The translations under genes were made by a program, and so were the position numbers. The notes beneath the pieces were generated by a model. The model saw nothing but the letters and a program-made list of their open reading frames with translations. It did not search any database and had not been told where the DNA came from. From the NCBI GenBank assembly GCA_020726505.1, contig JAHLEZ010000042.1:248001-312000 (forward strand): 64,000 nucleotides of DNA, written 5' to 3'. Below, piece by piece: positions 21,250 to 32,028 of this stretch. The first letter of the stretch is position 1. Each line of letters starts with the position of its first letter. Source of the DNA: Leptodontidium sp. MPI-SDFR-AT-0119. Lineage: Eukaryota > Ascomycota > Leotiomycetes > Helotiales > Leptodontidiaceae.

Positions 21250-21568
21250 TACTTAAGCCAATACGATGAAGTTCTTTGAGAACAACCATAGCGGACAGAT
21301 CATCATAGTCCTTGGCCAAATCCGTTATTACAACGACCTCCAGCGGGCTTTGATTTCACATCCCCGAATTCTTCTCAGTTCTATGAGTCTCTGATAAACG
21401 ATTTTTTCATCAATAGACAAGCCGGACGCATGTTCCGCCCTATAGTTGCGTTCTTGAGTATCACTCTATCTGTGCGAAAGTTTCGAAGGTGTTGGTAATA
21501 TCGACGACTCGGCCTGTGGTGTTTGATGACACTTTCGTCGTTCTTGATTTCGCTGTATCTTTTGCCAT
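21250..21568 (-). pseudogene. nucleoside-hydrolase-like gene relic
   Basis: The minus strand reads MAKDTAKSRTTKVSSNTTGR from 21568, then, after a stop and a frame change, GLSIDEKIVYQRLIELRRIR, and finally VVITDLAKDYDDLSAMVVLK-ELHRIGL. The TDLAKDYDDL segment resembles the N-terminal Asp-rich metal-binding motif of fungal inosine/uridine-preferring nucleoside-hydrolase-like proteins. Stops (TGA and TAG near 21450) and frame changes show decay. It may belong to the same dead gene as the relic at 20745..21110. The assignment rests on one short motif. Confidence 0.4.
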
Positions 21569-22299
21569 GCTGGATGAGTTGTTAGCAAGGCTGAATCCGG
21601 AATTTCGATGCCGATGCCGCGAGGAGAGGTGCCTGTTGTTCGGCGTCAGGAATTATTGTTCAAGTTAGATTCCTTTCACCACGTCCAGATCTCGTTTTAT
21701 ACAGACATTGCCAAGCAAAAACCGGTGAGCAAAATGGATCTATGGTCCGCAGGAGAACCACACATAAAGTGAGGCTGTAACTTAATACACTATTGTCAAG
21801 ATGACAAAGTCCTAGATGGAACTGAACAACCGGTCACTGCTTTTGCTTAGCTTCATTCAGACTTAGCCTCCACCTTAGCGTTCTTACAAACCGGTATTGA
21901 GATAGTACTAGGTGTACAGTATTACAGAAAAGGTTCCTGAAGCGAAATCATTCAACACAGTGACGACACGAAGATGGCTGAGTTTCTCAAGACATTGATG
22001 ACTCCAAGCTTTCAAGGGCAAATATTGCCACGTAGACGACTGAGTTGTTTGAGACTATGGATAACCTCTAAGTCCCCACCCCCCTATTCGGGCCACCTCG
22101 CTTAGTATACCGCTATTTTCATTTACTTACCTTTAATAATCAATAATTATTTCAATCTCTTATCGATTTTCTTGATTTTTGGCATGCGAATTAAGACGAT
22201 AATAAAATCAAAATATACTAAGTACAATATACTTTAAGTAATTAATGCGGTCAAAAATGGCAAGTCCGAACGATGCGCTTTAATTAAGTAGGGTAATTT
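21569..22299. other. intergenic, no supported gene
   Basis: No coding signal was seen. Base composition becomes strongly AT-rich from about 22110, marking the start of the RIPped transposon relic. Confidence 0.35.
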
Positions 22300-23743
22300 A
22301 AGGTTTACTCTTCAACGCTGTATTCATAGCTTAAATACTTATTAAGAGGCTGCTAGTCACTTATACAAGTTACCCCCGATGTTAGAGGACTGTTTTACGT
22401 ATTGGATTTTGACTCAAGAAATATTAGGGCTTAGTGTTACTTATACGTAAGTACGGCTTTTTAACGAATGACTTTATATACTTTAAAGGGATACTCGTCT
22501 ATTCGGAAAACGATAGGTACAGCGGTTTTTTAAATGTAATCTTATTATAAGTACTAAGAAGTAATATTCTATTGATTTTGTACGTGTTAATAACGTAATA
22601 TTTAATATTATTAATCGTAGTTCCAGAAACTGCAGATTCCAGTTATTAAGGTAATTTTACTTGAAAATTGATAGAATATAGACGCAGCAGGGATTATGGA
22701 AGGCCTTAGAGTTAATATTTTAGTTATTAGTTATATAAATCGACGTTTTATTTAGCGAAAACAGCTTAGTTCTCGAAATTAGACCTTATTTATTGAATAT
22801 ATCTCCGCAACCGGTAAGAAAACTACTTTACTTGTAATATATAAGGGGAAATCGATTTAGTAATAGTAGTTTCCAGTAGATATTAATATATTTAAGAAAT
22901 AGTAGTTTATAATAATAGAAAATGGATGGACGGATAATATTACTGTATTAGAATAACTAGAAAAGGCCTTTATTCCTTAGACGTAGTTATGTGATCAAAA
23001 ACCCCGATTATTAGTCTTAAACAGCTATAGAAGTTATGAGACTACGGAATTTATACGAAAGTTCTTAGAATATAATATATTTCTATTGTTTTTACTTATA
23101 TATACGTTGTATATCTTATAACCTTTTAGAGTAGCTTATTAGAAACACTTTAACCTTTAGTATTAATGATTAATTCTACCCTAATTAGTAAGCGGAAATT
23201 TTTAATATATTATTATAAAGTACGTTAAGAGAGCTTAACGGGTATAAATATTAAAGCTGGCTAAAGAGTTACTAACTTATAACTAGTAAATATGGCAAAA
23301 CTATTAATGAGCCGATTACTATTAGAGAATAATAATTAAGAGCTGGAAAATAATGTTTTAGAGGATCCTTAAGCCATTAGGGATGTAGAGGAATTATTAA
23401 TTATATAGTTTATACTAAAGATCGGAAAGGAATTGTAAGTCGTCATATGATGCCCTTCTAATACGTCGATTACTTTTTAAAAAAGCTACTAAAGTTTTTA
23501 TTTAAAAGGACTTTGCATTAGGATAGGTAAAGATAAAGATATAATAATTAGAAGCTAAATTAGACTAATTGTAACTACGGAAAAAACGGAAGGTTTAAAT
23601 TAGTCTAAATTCCAAGTTTGCGGATATTTAAGCTATTTAGGAAGCTTAAATTACAGCTGGAAATTAGAAAATTGTAGCTATTAATTCAGATTTAGTAGAA
23701 GATTCTGATTCTACAGAAGATTGTATGGAAGTTGAGGCGTTGT
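22300..23743 (+). pseudogene. heavily RIPped Fot1/pogo transposase relic
   Basis: The sequence is AT-rich and full of TAA/TAG, yet it aligns by eye along its length to the element at 46678..48279. Matching pairs (relic / better copy): YWILTQEILG / NWILNQEALG; NIDAAGIMEG / NMDEAGIMEG; VIYKGKS in both; ENGWTDNIT / ENGWTTDAT; LEKAFIP / LEKVFIP; RLLVLNSYRSYETTEF / RLLILDGHGSHETTEF; LNSKFADI / PNSKFATI; and a similar final EVEAL / EVEAE. Changes are mostly C-to-T and G-to-A (CAG to TAG, TGG to TAA, GAC to AAC), and the second catalytic Asp has become Asn. This is the RIP pattern. The copy is dead and probably heterochromatic (inference). Confidence 0.83.
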
Positions 23744-24143
23744 AGAATTGTTGAGTGTTGCTTATAAGGTGCTGGAATTTAGCGGGGTGGCCGGATGGGG
23801 GGTGGGGGTGGGGACTTATGCTTTCAAGGGCAATGTTGCCACAACGGAGATCATGCATGACTTCACGTCCTATTACGGCACCGCACGAAAGCTCCTACTT
23901 AAAACTCGGACGCTTGGAACGTGCATACTATCAACAAGGCAAAGAGGCGATGACTCGAGATCGCCTATCATAAGAATAATATAGCATTAATTTCATAACA
24001 GAACACACATGGATGTCTGAATTCTTTTCATAGTACTGATTGAGCATCACCTAGATAGGATGTAAGAGTGTCCAACCGGGCAAATTGATTATATTCTACT
24101 GTCTGCATTATACCAAATCTTCGTTGACGTCAGGCCATCTTCG
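23744..24143. other. intergenic
   Basis: About 400 bp at normal composition, in contrast to the AT-rich relic on its left. No gene or repeat was recognised. Confidence 0.35.
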
Positions 24144-24821
24144 TTACAGTCTTCTAGAAAATCTTGTGCCCCCAGTGTATAAGCACCATTGGTGACGTCG
24201 AAGTACTCTAGAGAAGTGCCGTTTTTCAAACCATCCGACTTTATCGAATGCCTCCCAGAGTTTTGAGGCCTTGTTGACATCAATCTTGCATGCTTGCTGG
24301 CTGTTCGTCTTTTTGAAGTCCTTACCGACCTTCATATGCTCGATGCAAGCGATGAATATTCTCCGTTTATTTGTGAGATAGGTTGCACAGTCCATGCGAA
24401 GAATAGCAGCAAGGGATATTTCTTCTGGATGCAGGAGGTGACTGTTGGGGTCTTCGGAAAGATCAAATGGCTTTCCTTTCCAATTATATTCGGGAAATCT
24501 CATATCGTCCAGAGTGAATATAGACGGGCTGTAATCTTGGAGAGAGTTGAAGTCGGTGTCCTCATGAGTTGATTCCGCATTCACACTGGTCGTCCTTTCT
24601 GGAGTGCTTTGTTCCACTGGGTCGATTTGAGGGAATCTTCGTTGCCCATCCCTCGCTTTTCGATCACGTTGTAGATATTCGAATTCTCTTCTGCGCCATT
24701 CCGTCCTATCACGATCGAAATTCTTCATAACTTCCGACCTAAACTCAATAACTACCGCGGTGCTATGGCTTGGTAAGGGTGACTCGCAGGACGCTGGTTT
24801 TCTCTGTTTTCTTGCGACCAT
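24144..24821 (-). CDS. SWIRM-domain protein, probably shortened
   Basis: The ORF is open from 24986, but the first plausible start is ATG at 24821 (MVARKQRKPAS), giving 225 aa. The C-terminal half is a SWIRM domain: YSPSIFTLDDMRFPEYNWKG, then DLSEDPNSHLLHPEE, AAILRMDCATYLTNKRRIF, and QQACKIDVNKASKLWEAFDK-VGWF. Known: SWIRM domains bind DNA or nucleosomes in chromatin proteins (SWI3, ADA2, LSD1, fungal Fun19-like). Fungal relatives are usually longer, and the tail after VGWFEKRHF looks unlike the family, so this may be a truncated copy. No stop breaks the domain. Confidence 0.6.
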   Translation of the reverse strand: MVARKQRKPASCESPLPSHSTAVVIEFRSEVMKNFDRDRTEWRRREFEYLQRDRKARDGQRRFPQIDPVEQSTPERTTSVNAESTHEDTDFNSLQDYSPSIFTLDDMRFPEYNWKGKPFDLSEDPNSHLLHPEEISLAAILRMDCATYLTNKRRIFIACIEHMKVGKDFKKTNSQQACKIDVNKASKLWEAFDKVGWFEKRHFSRVLRRHQWCLYTGGTRFSRRL

Positions 24822-26248
24822 GGCTATGATCAGCTGTGTAACTGCTGCAAATAATATGTTCACAAAGCGTTTGGCTCGGAAATGGAATTCGTTGCCGTAA
24901 GAGTGAGTTGGTGTTTTTGACAGAGTTCTTGTCTGAGGCTGTGAATATAGATGTGATTCACAGAAAGGATATTTCTGTAGAGCCATCCGGAGGGCTTATA
25001 AAGAGTCGTTGGCCCACTCTTGATCTTACGGCCAATCACGGCCTAACCTTGGATGAGGATGACATTCCCATTGTGTTGCTGCCTCCCCCGAGAAACTGCA
25101 CTTTTTCCTGATATCAATTCTTTGAACCCTATCCTAGTCTATTGCTTCAATCCTAGCGATGGCAAGCCCTTGAAATGAGAAGTTTCGTCCAGTCGGTCGG
25201 TCGACCGCATGCATATTACGTTCCTGCGGATTGTATAGTTACCATTTCAGTGGGTCTATAATAGCCGGGCAAGAGGTCATCAGACTAGGTGGATCCGGTG
25301 GCGAGAATGAGAGAGCTCTGTTAGAGGCGGTGCCACGCATCATTGGGAGATAAGGAGAGGAGAGCCGGAACTCGTTAACGTCAGGTGCGCGCCGATGGAA
25401 TACGAGCGGTCAGCCTGATGCCAGGCTGGATCTGATGTCAGGGAGGGCAAGTACGCGCACATACGCACAAGTGAAAGAGTGGAAGAGGACACGACCCCGC
25501 ACTTACCGACTTTAGGCAGGCTGACAGAAGAAATGTCCCCACCACCCAATGACTGAACTGGCTGCTGGACTGGCTGCTGGTGGGATGGGAAGTGGGGTTA
25601 CGTGGAGGCGAGCGGATGAGGAGACGAGCAGGCGATCCTTCTCGAAAACACAAAAGATTGTAGCTCTGTCTCCCTGCCGAAGACGTTCGTGTCCCTCTTG
25701 CTGGTCCTTGGGGTGCTCACGACCCTGGGACGGGCTGTACGTCGGGGAGATTGGGTCAGCGGATTGGGAGTTGCGGTGAGGGGAGGGTAGAATTATGGGA
25801 AGGAAGGTTATGTGATAGTGGCGGTGACGGTGACAGACGGTGAGTGAGAGTGATGCTGACAAGAGAGAGGAGGGAGCCGGTCACCGCATAGCATCAGAAC
25901 CCATTGCCTGACAGAGCATGTTGCTGGAACAGAGGATCGCATCCTCTCCGCTACAGTGCCCCTCCTCCCTCATCTTTTTCTACTATCCACTCGCTCAACG
26001 TCATCATCATCATAGGAAGAACTCTTGAAGTGGATCTAGACCACGACCACATTTTACGAGTAATGATGACTCCCTCTCACTCCCATTCTGTAGACTGTGC
26101 CAATTAAGTAATCGTTAATAACAATCTGCCTTCTTCGCCGAATCTTGTCGTCTACGCGTAGCATTCTTCAAGTTAAAGCTGCATCCCCCTTCCCACCACC
26201 GTCCGAACAGCCAGCTCCACAGGAGCGCGAAAGGCCAGCGATGAAGCT
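24822..26248. other. intergenic between SWIRM ORF and MscS relic
   Basis: The region is moderately GC-rich around 25340-25900 and shows many overlapping ORFs in all frames, a sign of composition rather than coding. No protein motif was recognised. It may include the former promoter and N-terminal exons of the downstream channel gene. Confidence 0.3.
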
Positions 26249-28334
26249 ATGATCCAAGAACCTACCATCAAAGATAGCGAGAAGAAGGGCCTCTTTAACC
26301 GCGGCGTTAGTAGTAGACGAGAGGGGACAAATTTAAGAAAGCGAAGTAGTACAGATAGCGAAGAGGTTTCCGTTAATAGACTAAGAAGATTTTATAACAA
26401 GATTGTCAACTTCTCCATAATTACTCGATACTTCGTATACGTCCTCCCAGCCGCCCTCCTTCTCGCTGCTCCGATTGTCGTATTTGCGATTCTAAATCCT
26501 CACGCTATCTTCGCCAATACTGGGGTCAGAGTAACCCTCTGCTGGTTATGGATCGAGATCTTTTGGCTCAGTATTTGGGTTCCAAAGCTTGTTGCCAAGG
26601 CTGTCCCATAGAATTTCATGTTTCTCTATAGAGTTGTCGGCTCTAGAACTCGGAAATATGCTCTAATATTAAAGGCTGTGGAGATTCCATTGTCGCTGGT
26701 GGGATGGGCTATGGCTTCTCTAGTTACTTTTACAGCCTTGGCATCACCATTGAACGAAGGCATACCTAGTAAGTACTGGGTTACTGTCATGACTAGGGTT
26801 TTGGGCCCTTGCCTGATTGCTTCTCTACTGTTGCTCGGTGAGAAATTGGTTATCCAATTGATCGGCGTTAATTACCATCGGCGAACATTCGAGGGACGAA
26901 TCACTCAGTCGAAACGTGATATTCATCTGATAGGATTTCTCTACGAAGCTTCAAGAACACTCTTTCCCATGTACAATCAGGTGAAATTGAAGAGCGCCAC
27001 GTGAAAATTCAACCCTTTGAATTAAATTTACGATAATAAAATAACTATACATTTTAAAGTTTAACTGTTTAAGTAATACTAATATAAATTAATAAGTAAG
27101 AATCATTATGTAATCCGCTTACTAATAAAAGTTATTAGTAGATTTATTGTATTTAGTAAACTTTGACTTGAAATACGGTGATTTTAAATACTATTTATAG
27201 CTTAGTAATCTTAATTAATAAAAATTCTTAATTGAGTAGAATTTATTAACCGTTAATTAAAAGCTAATTATTAAACCTTATAAAATTCTATTAATAAATA
27301 AACGTGTTATAGTATATTAAACTTGTTAACTTTTAAGGAAAATTACTTAAAATTTAAGTAAATTTCAAATTTTGACATATTTTAAGTACTTATAATTCAC
27401 TAAGCTTATATTAGTTTAACTTAATATTTAGTATACTTATAATTTTTAACTATATTACCTATTCGTATTATTACGATTTTTTATAAACTCATATATTACA
27501 CGATAATATTTATTTAATACATCAAAATAATTTTTCGAATATCTTTATAATAAAAGTATTATAACAAGCTATAAGTAATAATAATTTATAACAAATATAA
27601 AGTTTAATTTAAATTAGGCTTAAAAGACTTAAATTTTTATAAAAAAAATTTATTAAATTATTATTCGTTCTAAAGTTATATCATTTCGAATTTCTCGTTT
27701 AAATAAAGCACGTGGCGCTCTTCAATGTCACCTGATTGTACTGCCAGGGGTTTATTGATGAGGATTATGTTATCAACGATAGTATCGAGCCAATACTCTC
27801 AAAGACCACAAGACATCGCCGAAGATCGGGCTTGAAGCTCATCTCCGACGTTGGAAGATTGGGAGACAAGATCACATCTGTTCGGCAACATCGCGTCCGA
27901 AATCACCTTAATGCAAGTCTTCAACCCCAACTCTGTTATCGAAGCTCTCGAGAAGACGAGATCGTCCGAGGCGTTGGCAAAGCGATTATGGATGAGTTTT
28001 GTGGTTGAAGGGAAGGAAGCTTTGTATGTTGGGGATGTTGTTCTCGGCCCTGCTTATAAAGAGGAAGCCGACGAAGTATTCGCTCTTTGGACCAGGACAT
28101 CAGTTTGGATGAGATGATCATGAAGGTCGTCGAGATTAGTAGAGACAAGAAGGCTATCTCGGCCAGCATGCGAGATGTCGGACAAGCTATAGGAGTCTTG
28201 GATCAGGTTCTTATAATAGTGCTTCTTATCATCACCCTTTTTATTTTTGGTATACATTGTGTCCCTCTCTTGTGCATCAAACCAACATTCCGTAGTTGCG
28301 TTCCAAGACACCAACTTTGTAACAACACTTGCTA
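26249..28334 (+). pseudogene. MscS-type mechanosensitive channel gene, broken several ways
   Basis: The frame from 26249 gives a basic N-terminus (NRGVSSRREGTNLRKRSS) and hydrophobic segments (YVLPAALLLAAPIVVFAILN, VRVTLCWLWIEIFWLSIWV, LVGWAMASLVTFTALA), as in fungal MscS-like channels. After the insert come YCQGFIDEDYVINDSI, NIASEITLMQVFNPNSVIEA and an EF-hand region shortened to LDQDISLDEMIM. Damage: TAG at 26609..26611 where Trp is expected; a 765-bp element inserted at 26974; a frameshift near 27876; another near 28085, where the Ca-binding loop seems to have lost about three residues; and an abrupt join to gypsy sequence near 28335. A putative intron begins near 28249 and its acceptor lies near 28294. 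Known role: osmotic and Ca2+ homeostasis at ER or vacuolar membranes. This copy cannot make a channel. Confidence 0.85.
26974..27738. mobile_element. 765-bp AT-rich TIR element inserted in the MscS gene
   Basis: The left end CAATCAGGTGAAATTGAAGA and the reverse complement of the right end CAATCAGGTGACATTGAAGA match over about 30 bp with one mismatch, continuing to GCGCCACGTG. A TA dinucleotide flanks each side (26972-73, 27739-40). Removing the element and one TA restores the coding sequence exactly (CCC ATG TAC TGC CAG, giving PMYCQ). TA duplication points to the Tc1/mariner/pogo superfamily. The interior is extremely AT-rich with no ORF, so it is non-autonomous or a RIP-destroyed copy. Confidence 0.87.
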
Positions 28335-28975
28335 CTACTCCACAGGGCGCCACTAATTCTGTTGCACAATTTGTTCGAACGATTACACGCATCTTAGAGA
28401 AGCTAGTCCCAGCAGTTGCGATGCCATTCCTGGACGACATCGGCGTCAAAGGCCCGTACATAGACTACGACCAAGCTGAAACCTTGCCGGGGATCAGAAA
28501 GTTTATCCTACAGCATATCAAGAACCTCGACATGACTCTCGAACGCTTAGAGCGTGGTGGAGCTACGATTGGGCCTAAGTCACAGTTTTGTCTTGATAGC
28601 AGGGACATTATGGGGTACGCCTGTAATTCCGGAGGGAGAGAACTATCTGCAAAACACCTCGTTAAAATCAAGAACTAGCGGGAACTAGCGAACCTCACTA
28701 AAGTCAAAGCATTCCTAGGACTCGTTGTTTACTTCCGAATTTAGATTAAGAACTTTCGCCTGATCACTAAACCTTTGTACGCACTCTTACGAAAAGGAGT
28801 CAAGTTTCACTGGGAACCTGATTTGCAAGGTAAGGCTATAACTGAACTATAGGACGCTTTATGCTTATCCCCGATTTTATGTCGAATAGATTACGGAGAG
28901 GGAGCTGGCGAAATTGTAGTTGGAGTTGACTTCAGCGGAACTGGCTAGGGGGGTTTCCTTAGCCAGAGAGAACCG
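28335..28975 (+). mobile_element. Ty3/gypsy reverse transcriptase fragment
   Basis: From PQGATNSVAQFVR through MPFLDDIGVKGP (the active-site YxDD-type motif as FLDDI), QHIKNLDMTLERL, KVKAFLGLVVYFRI, FRLITKPLYALLRKG and DYGEGAGEIVVGVDFS, the frame matches the reverse transcriptase and the start of RNase H of a fungal gypsy element. In-frame TAGs lie at 28676, 28742, 28850 and 28946; at least the second and fourth stand where Trp is expected. Gag, protease, integrase and LTRs are absent. The fragment begins mid-domain, directly after MscS sequence. Confidence 0.85.
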
Positions 28976-29229
28976 ACGTCCACTTTGCAACAACACCACA
29001 GACGTAACGGGAGGCAGCTCGCCCGACTTTGACCTGCCATCATCCATATCAACAAGCGCAATTAAGGATTTTTAATTCGCCCTCTTTCTCAAAAACTTAG
29101 AGGTATCATTCTTCCAGGCTAGGCTAGCCAATATTACAAAGTGAAGTGCAAATAGGTATCCGAACGACACCATTAAGGTCGTCACCAAGGTTACTACTAT
29201 AAGTAGTCTTGCTCCTAATCTACGAACAC

Positions 29230-29939
29230 TAACCTGATGCCCATATACCAAGAAGAGGTGCACGTTGCCGCTATCACTAGTCTCCTTGAAACCTATAACA
29301 CCTATCCCGTCCCCCCTTGTAACTACTCCTTCCCAGTTAACTCTACTAAGGAATTCTTCGAGCTTGCTAATATAATCACCTCCGTCGGTATTAGTACAAC
29401 TATTGGGCTATCTAAACGCCTCGCGATTACAGATCCACTACTTATACAATCCGTATCATCGATCCTCATAGTTGAGTCTCGCCACGACGCTTTCTTTTGG
29501 CACCTTGAAGGGAAAGTACCTAATCCAGCGCCTTTTAACACTAGCATCAGTGACATTTAGGCATATAACCTCGCCCTCTCATTCATCATCCCCGAGTCTT
29601 ACTATACTGAGATTCTACTGCCCATCCTCCCTACTCTAAATGTTTCTGACTAAATTAGCTAACTCTACGGAACCATCCCTTCGAGAGTTTGAGTGGGACC
29701 CTGCGTAGATGATGTTTATTACAGAAGATAGCAAGCAGTTACTAGTTAGCTGTGTTAACCAGCTTAATATGCCAGTTTATACGCCGCTAAATATTACAGT
29801 AAAGGGGAAAGGGACAGCAGCTATACTACCAGGAATGAATGGGGCAGTATTTGCGGTAGTAACAACACAACAACCCGACAATACTAATAATCTTACTCTT
29901 ACGACGTTAGCGGGGCCAGTAGTTTTGACATTGTCTTAA
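29230..29939 (+). pseudogene. Rds1-like ferritin-domain protein, 5'-truncated relic
   Basis: The open segment 29237..29560 reads PPCNYSFPVNSTKEFFELAN, then IITSVGISTTIGLSKRLAIT, SILIVESRHDAFFWHLEGKV and PNPAPFNTSISDI, followed by TAG (29558..29560) where Trp is expected, then AYNLALSFIIPESYY. A second open segment, 29709..29939, reads CVNQLNMPVYTPLNITVKGK, GMNGAVFAVVTTQQPDN and ends in LTLTTLAGPVVLTLS. This matches the second half of fungal Rds1-like stress proteins with a ferritin-like fold. The N-terminal half is missing and several stops are present. Confidence 0.77.
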
Positions 29940-30272
29940 GAGAGCGTGGTTAGAGAATTTTCAACTTTTAGTCATTTCAGAAATAATAGATTTGTTTGGA
30001 AGGATTCTAATAGTTTTTGATTTTATTATAGAGAGTCTATTTAGATGTCGGTAGTAATAAAAATTTGAATTCAACGATAGTAGTCGAAGTTAAGCGGCTT
30101 GAACGATTGCTTGTCCGGCTCTCTATGATTTGTGATTGTCTGGAGAAGTTTCTCGGATGATGGGTTTGTTCGCTGACTGATTGGGCTCGGGGTTACACAC
30201 TGTGAGTTCGGATCTGAGAAAGGTCATCTTGAATGTGGATGGATTTGTAATGAATGTCAACGTCATAAATTA

Positions 30273-31108
30273 CTAACGAGATTTCTCGATACGCTTCGTA
30301 AACTTGCTCTCTTGCCCATGCCACCGCTGGAGATTCTGTTCCATTGAAGCTGCCTCCATAACCATATCGCGGACTTCCTGAAACTGTTTCGCCATCAACT
30401 CGCGTCTGTCCTTTTCCAGCCTTTTCATTTCTTCTCCGATTTCTAGGCGTATCTTTCGTTGCAGGAAAGCATCAGCTGATACTTGGCCAACTTTTCGGTC
30501 GATTTCGGTGTTGAGAGCCTCAACTGATGCCATGAGCTCATTGTGAGTTTTGACATGTTGGTTGATCTTGCGACATCTCGATAAAGTAGTATCGAGCCAG
30601 CTCATTTCTACATCGACGTAGCCATTCAACTCACGCGACGTAACCTTGGCGCGCGGATTTGCTTTCCGTCGACCATTGGGTTCGTCCTCAGAAGCTTTGG
30701 TGGAGCCTGTTGGGGAGTTGGGCGGGGCAAGGTCCGGAAGGTTGGTGTCTCCCGTTGGAGTTGTGGTTCGTCTTTGTTTGGGCATTGGTCTGAAGTTGTA
30801 GAAGCCACCGGCAATTTCGAGCTCCGGTGACGGACTTGATTCGCACCGCTTAGATTCTTCTTCAGAATCGGTTAAGTCAGTCAAATCGATGATTCCTTGA
30901 ACAATTTTCAGTTAGCTTAATCCCCTGAATGCGGTGGGCGTAACTCACGATCTTTTTGGCTTGGTGCAAACCGGGGTCTCTTTCGTGATTTTCCCATCTC
31001 TTGTCCGTTTACTTCATAATTGGTGCGCTGGGAAGGTTCCTTGATGGTATCAGAACTTGGTGGGTTGGATGGGAAGTCCTTTTGATGTTCTTGATCTGAA
31101 TTGGCCAT
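30273..31108 (-). CDS. hypothetical protein with SUMO-interaction-like motif and coiled coil, 260 aa
   Basis: Two exons: 31108..30949 and 30895..30273. The intron (30896..30948, 53 nt) has GTGAGT, GCTAACTG and CAAG signals. Splicing gives 783 nt with no stop. Just after the junction is RIIDLTDLTDSEEE, a hydrophobic core followed by acidic residues, the form of a SUMO-interacting motif. The N-terminus is polar (SQRTNYEVNGQEMGKSRKRP) with basic patches suggesting nuclear location. The C-terminal half is predicted helical/coiled coil (KIRLEIGEEMKRLEKDRREL). The family is not recognised. The clean intron and open frame among relics suggest a real gene, but similarity searching is needed to exclude an old duplicate. 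Confidence 0.68.
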
Positions 31109-31195
31109 GGGAACGTCTGGAAAATGTTAGAGAATGCGCGGAAGGCGATGAAAGGGAAGTTTACCTGATAGCTCTCCTGATTAATACAACTCCTA

Positions 31196-31645
31196 GCTAC
31201 ACTAACAGATTATAGTCTTTTTGGCCGTATATTACAAGGATACATAGCTGATTGTATCGGTCGATTTAATGTTGTCATCATTGCTACAGCAGCTCCTGGC
31301 ATTTTAGTCCTCACTCTTTGGCTATTGTCGGCAAATGGAGTTCATCTGTTTGTGTTTGCTGACCTATACGGGTTATTTGCAACAAGTGCGTTCACTTCAC
31401 TTGCTCCCGCACTTATAGGTCAAATATCTATCATGAGCCAGAACGGAACGAGAATTGGTATACAATCCGCAGTCATATCTTTGGCTGTTTTATTGGGAAA
31501 TCCAATTGGTGGCCAACTTATAGAATTTTATCATAAGAGTTTTACGGGATTGCAAGTATTTACTGGTGCAGCAATGCTCATGAGTTCTTGTGCTTTCCTC
31601 CTTGCAAAGTGTAAATTGGGTCAGGGTATCCTATCGAGAGCTTGA
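31196..31645 (+). pseudogene. MFS (monocarboxylate-type) transporter C-terminal fragment
   Basis: The frame reads LFGRILQGYIADCIGRFNVV, then APGILVLTLWLLSANG, FVFADLYGLFATSAFTSLAP, ALIGQISIMSQNGTRIGIQS, VISLAVLLGNPIGGQLIE and a final transmembrane segment. The GR-x(8)-D-x-x-GR loop and NPIGG motif match the second half of fungal monocarboxylate-type MFS transporters. The first six helices are absent and stops precede 31196, so the fragment is not functional. It is surprisingly free of stops over 150 codons. Confidence 0.75.
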
Positions 31646-32028
31646 TACGCGGCTTGGTTGCTCGCAGCATGTCACATAAGTCCAATATCAATTGCACGGA
31701 ATGCTGTACGTGCAACCAGTTGTACATTGATCTTTCCATATGAAATATATTTTGAAATAGTTGAGAGCAGGGAAAGTGCTAGAAAACAATTCTATTATGA
31801 ATGCGTGGACCGTATTCTTCCTGGAATACAAAAAAGCTGTCATCAGAAGAACGAATATCATCATTGACCCCCAGAGGAAAGCGGTTATAGCAAAAAGTTC
31901 AGTCACTATGATGACGGCGATGAAGTGACAGGGCCGAAGCTTAGTATGAACAAAGCCGCTTCGTCGGACGCCTTTCAATTCTTGTTATTATACCTTGTTT
32001 CTTAGTACAGTACTGTGTTGAACTAATA
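31646..32028. other. intergenic, putative promoter of the LOG gene
   Basis: About 380 bp without a supported gene. A minus-strand ORF (31978..31688) has hydrophobic stretches but no family match and is probably accidental. Confidence 0.35.

Noticed and set aside
25340..25862. Cluster of overlapping ORFs in several frames
   Set aside because: All frames are open at once because of base composition; no motif, intron signal or consistent frame was found.
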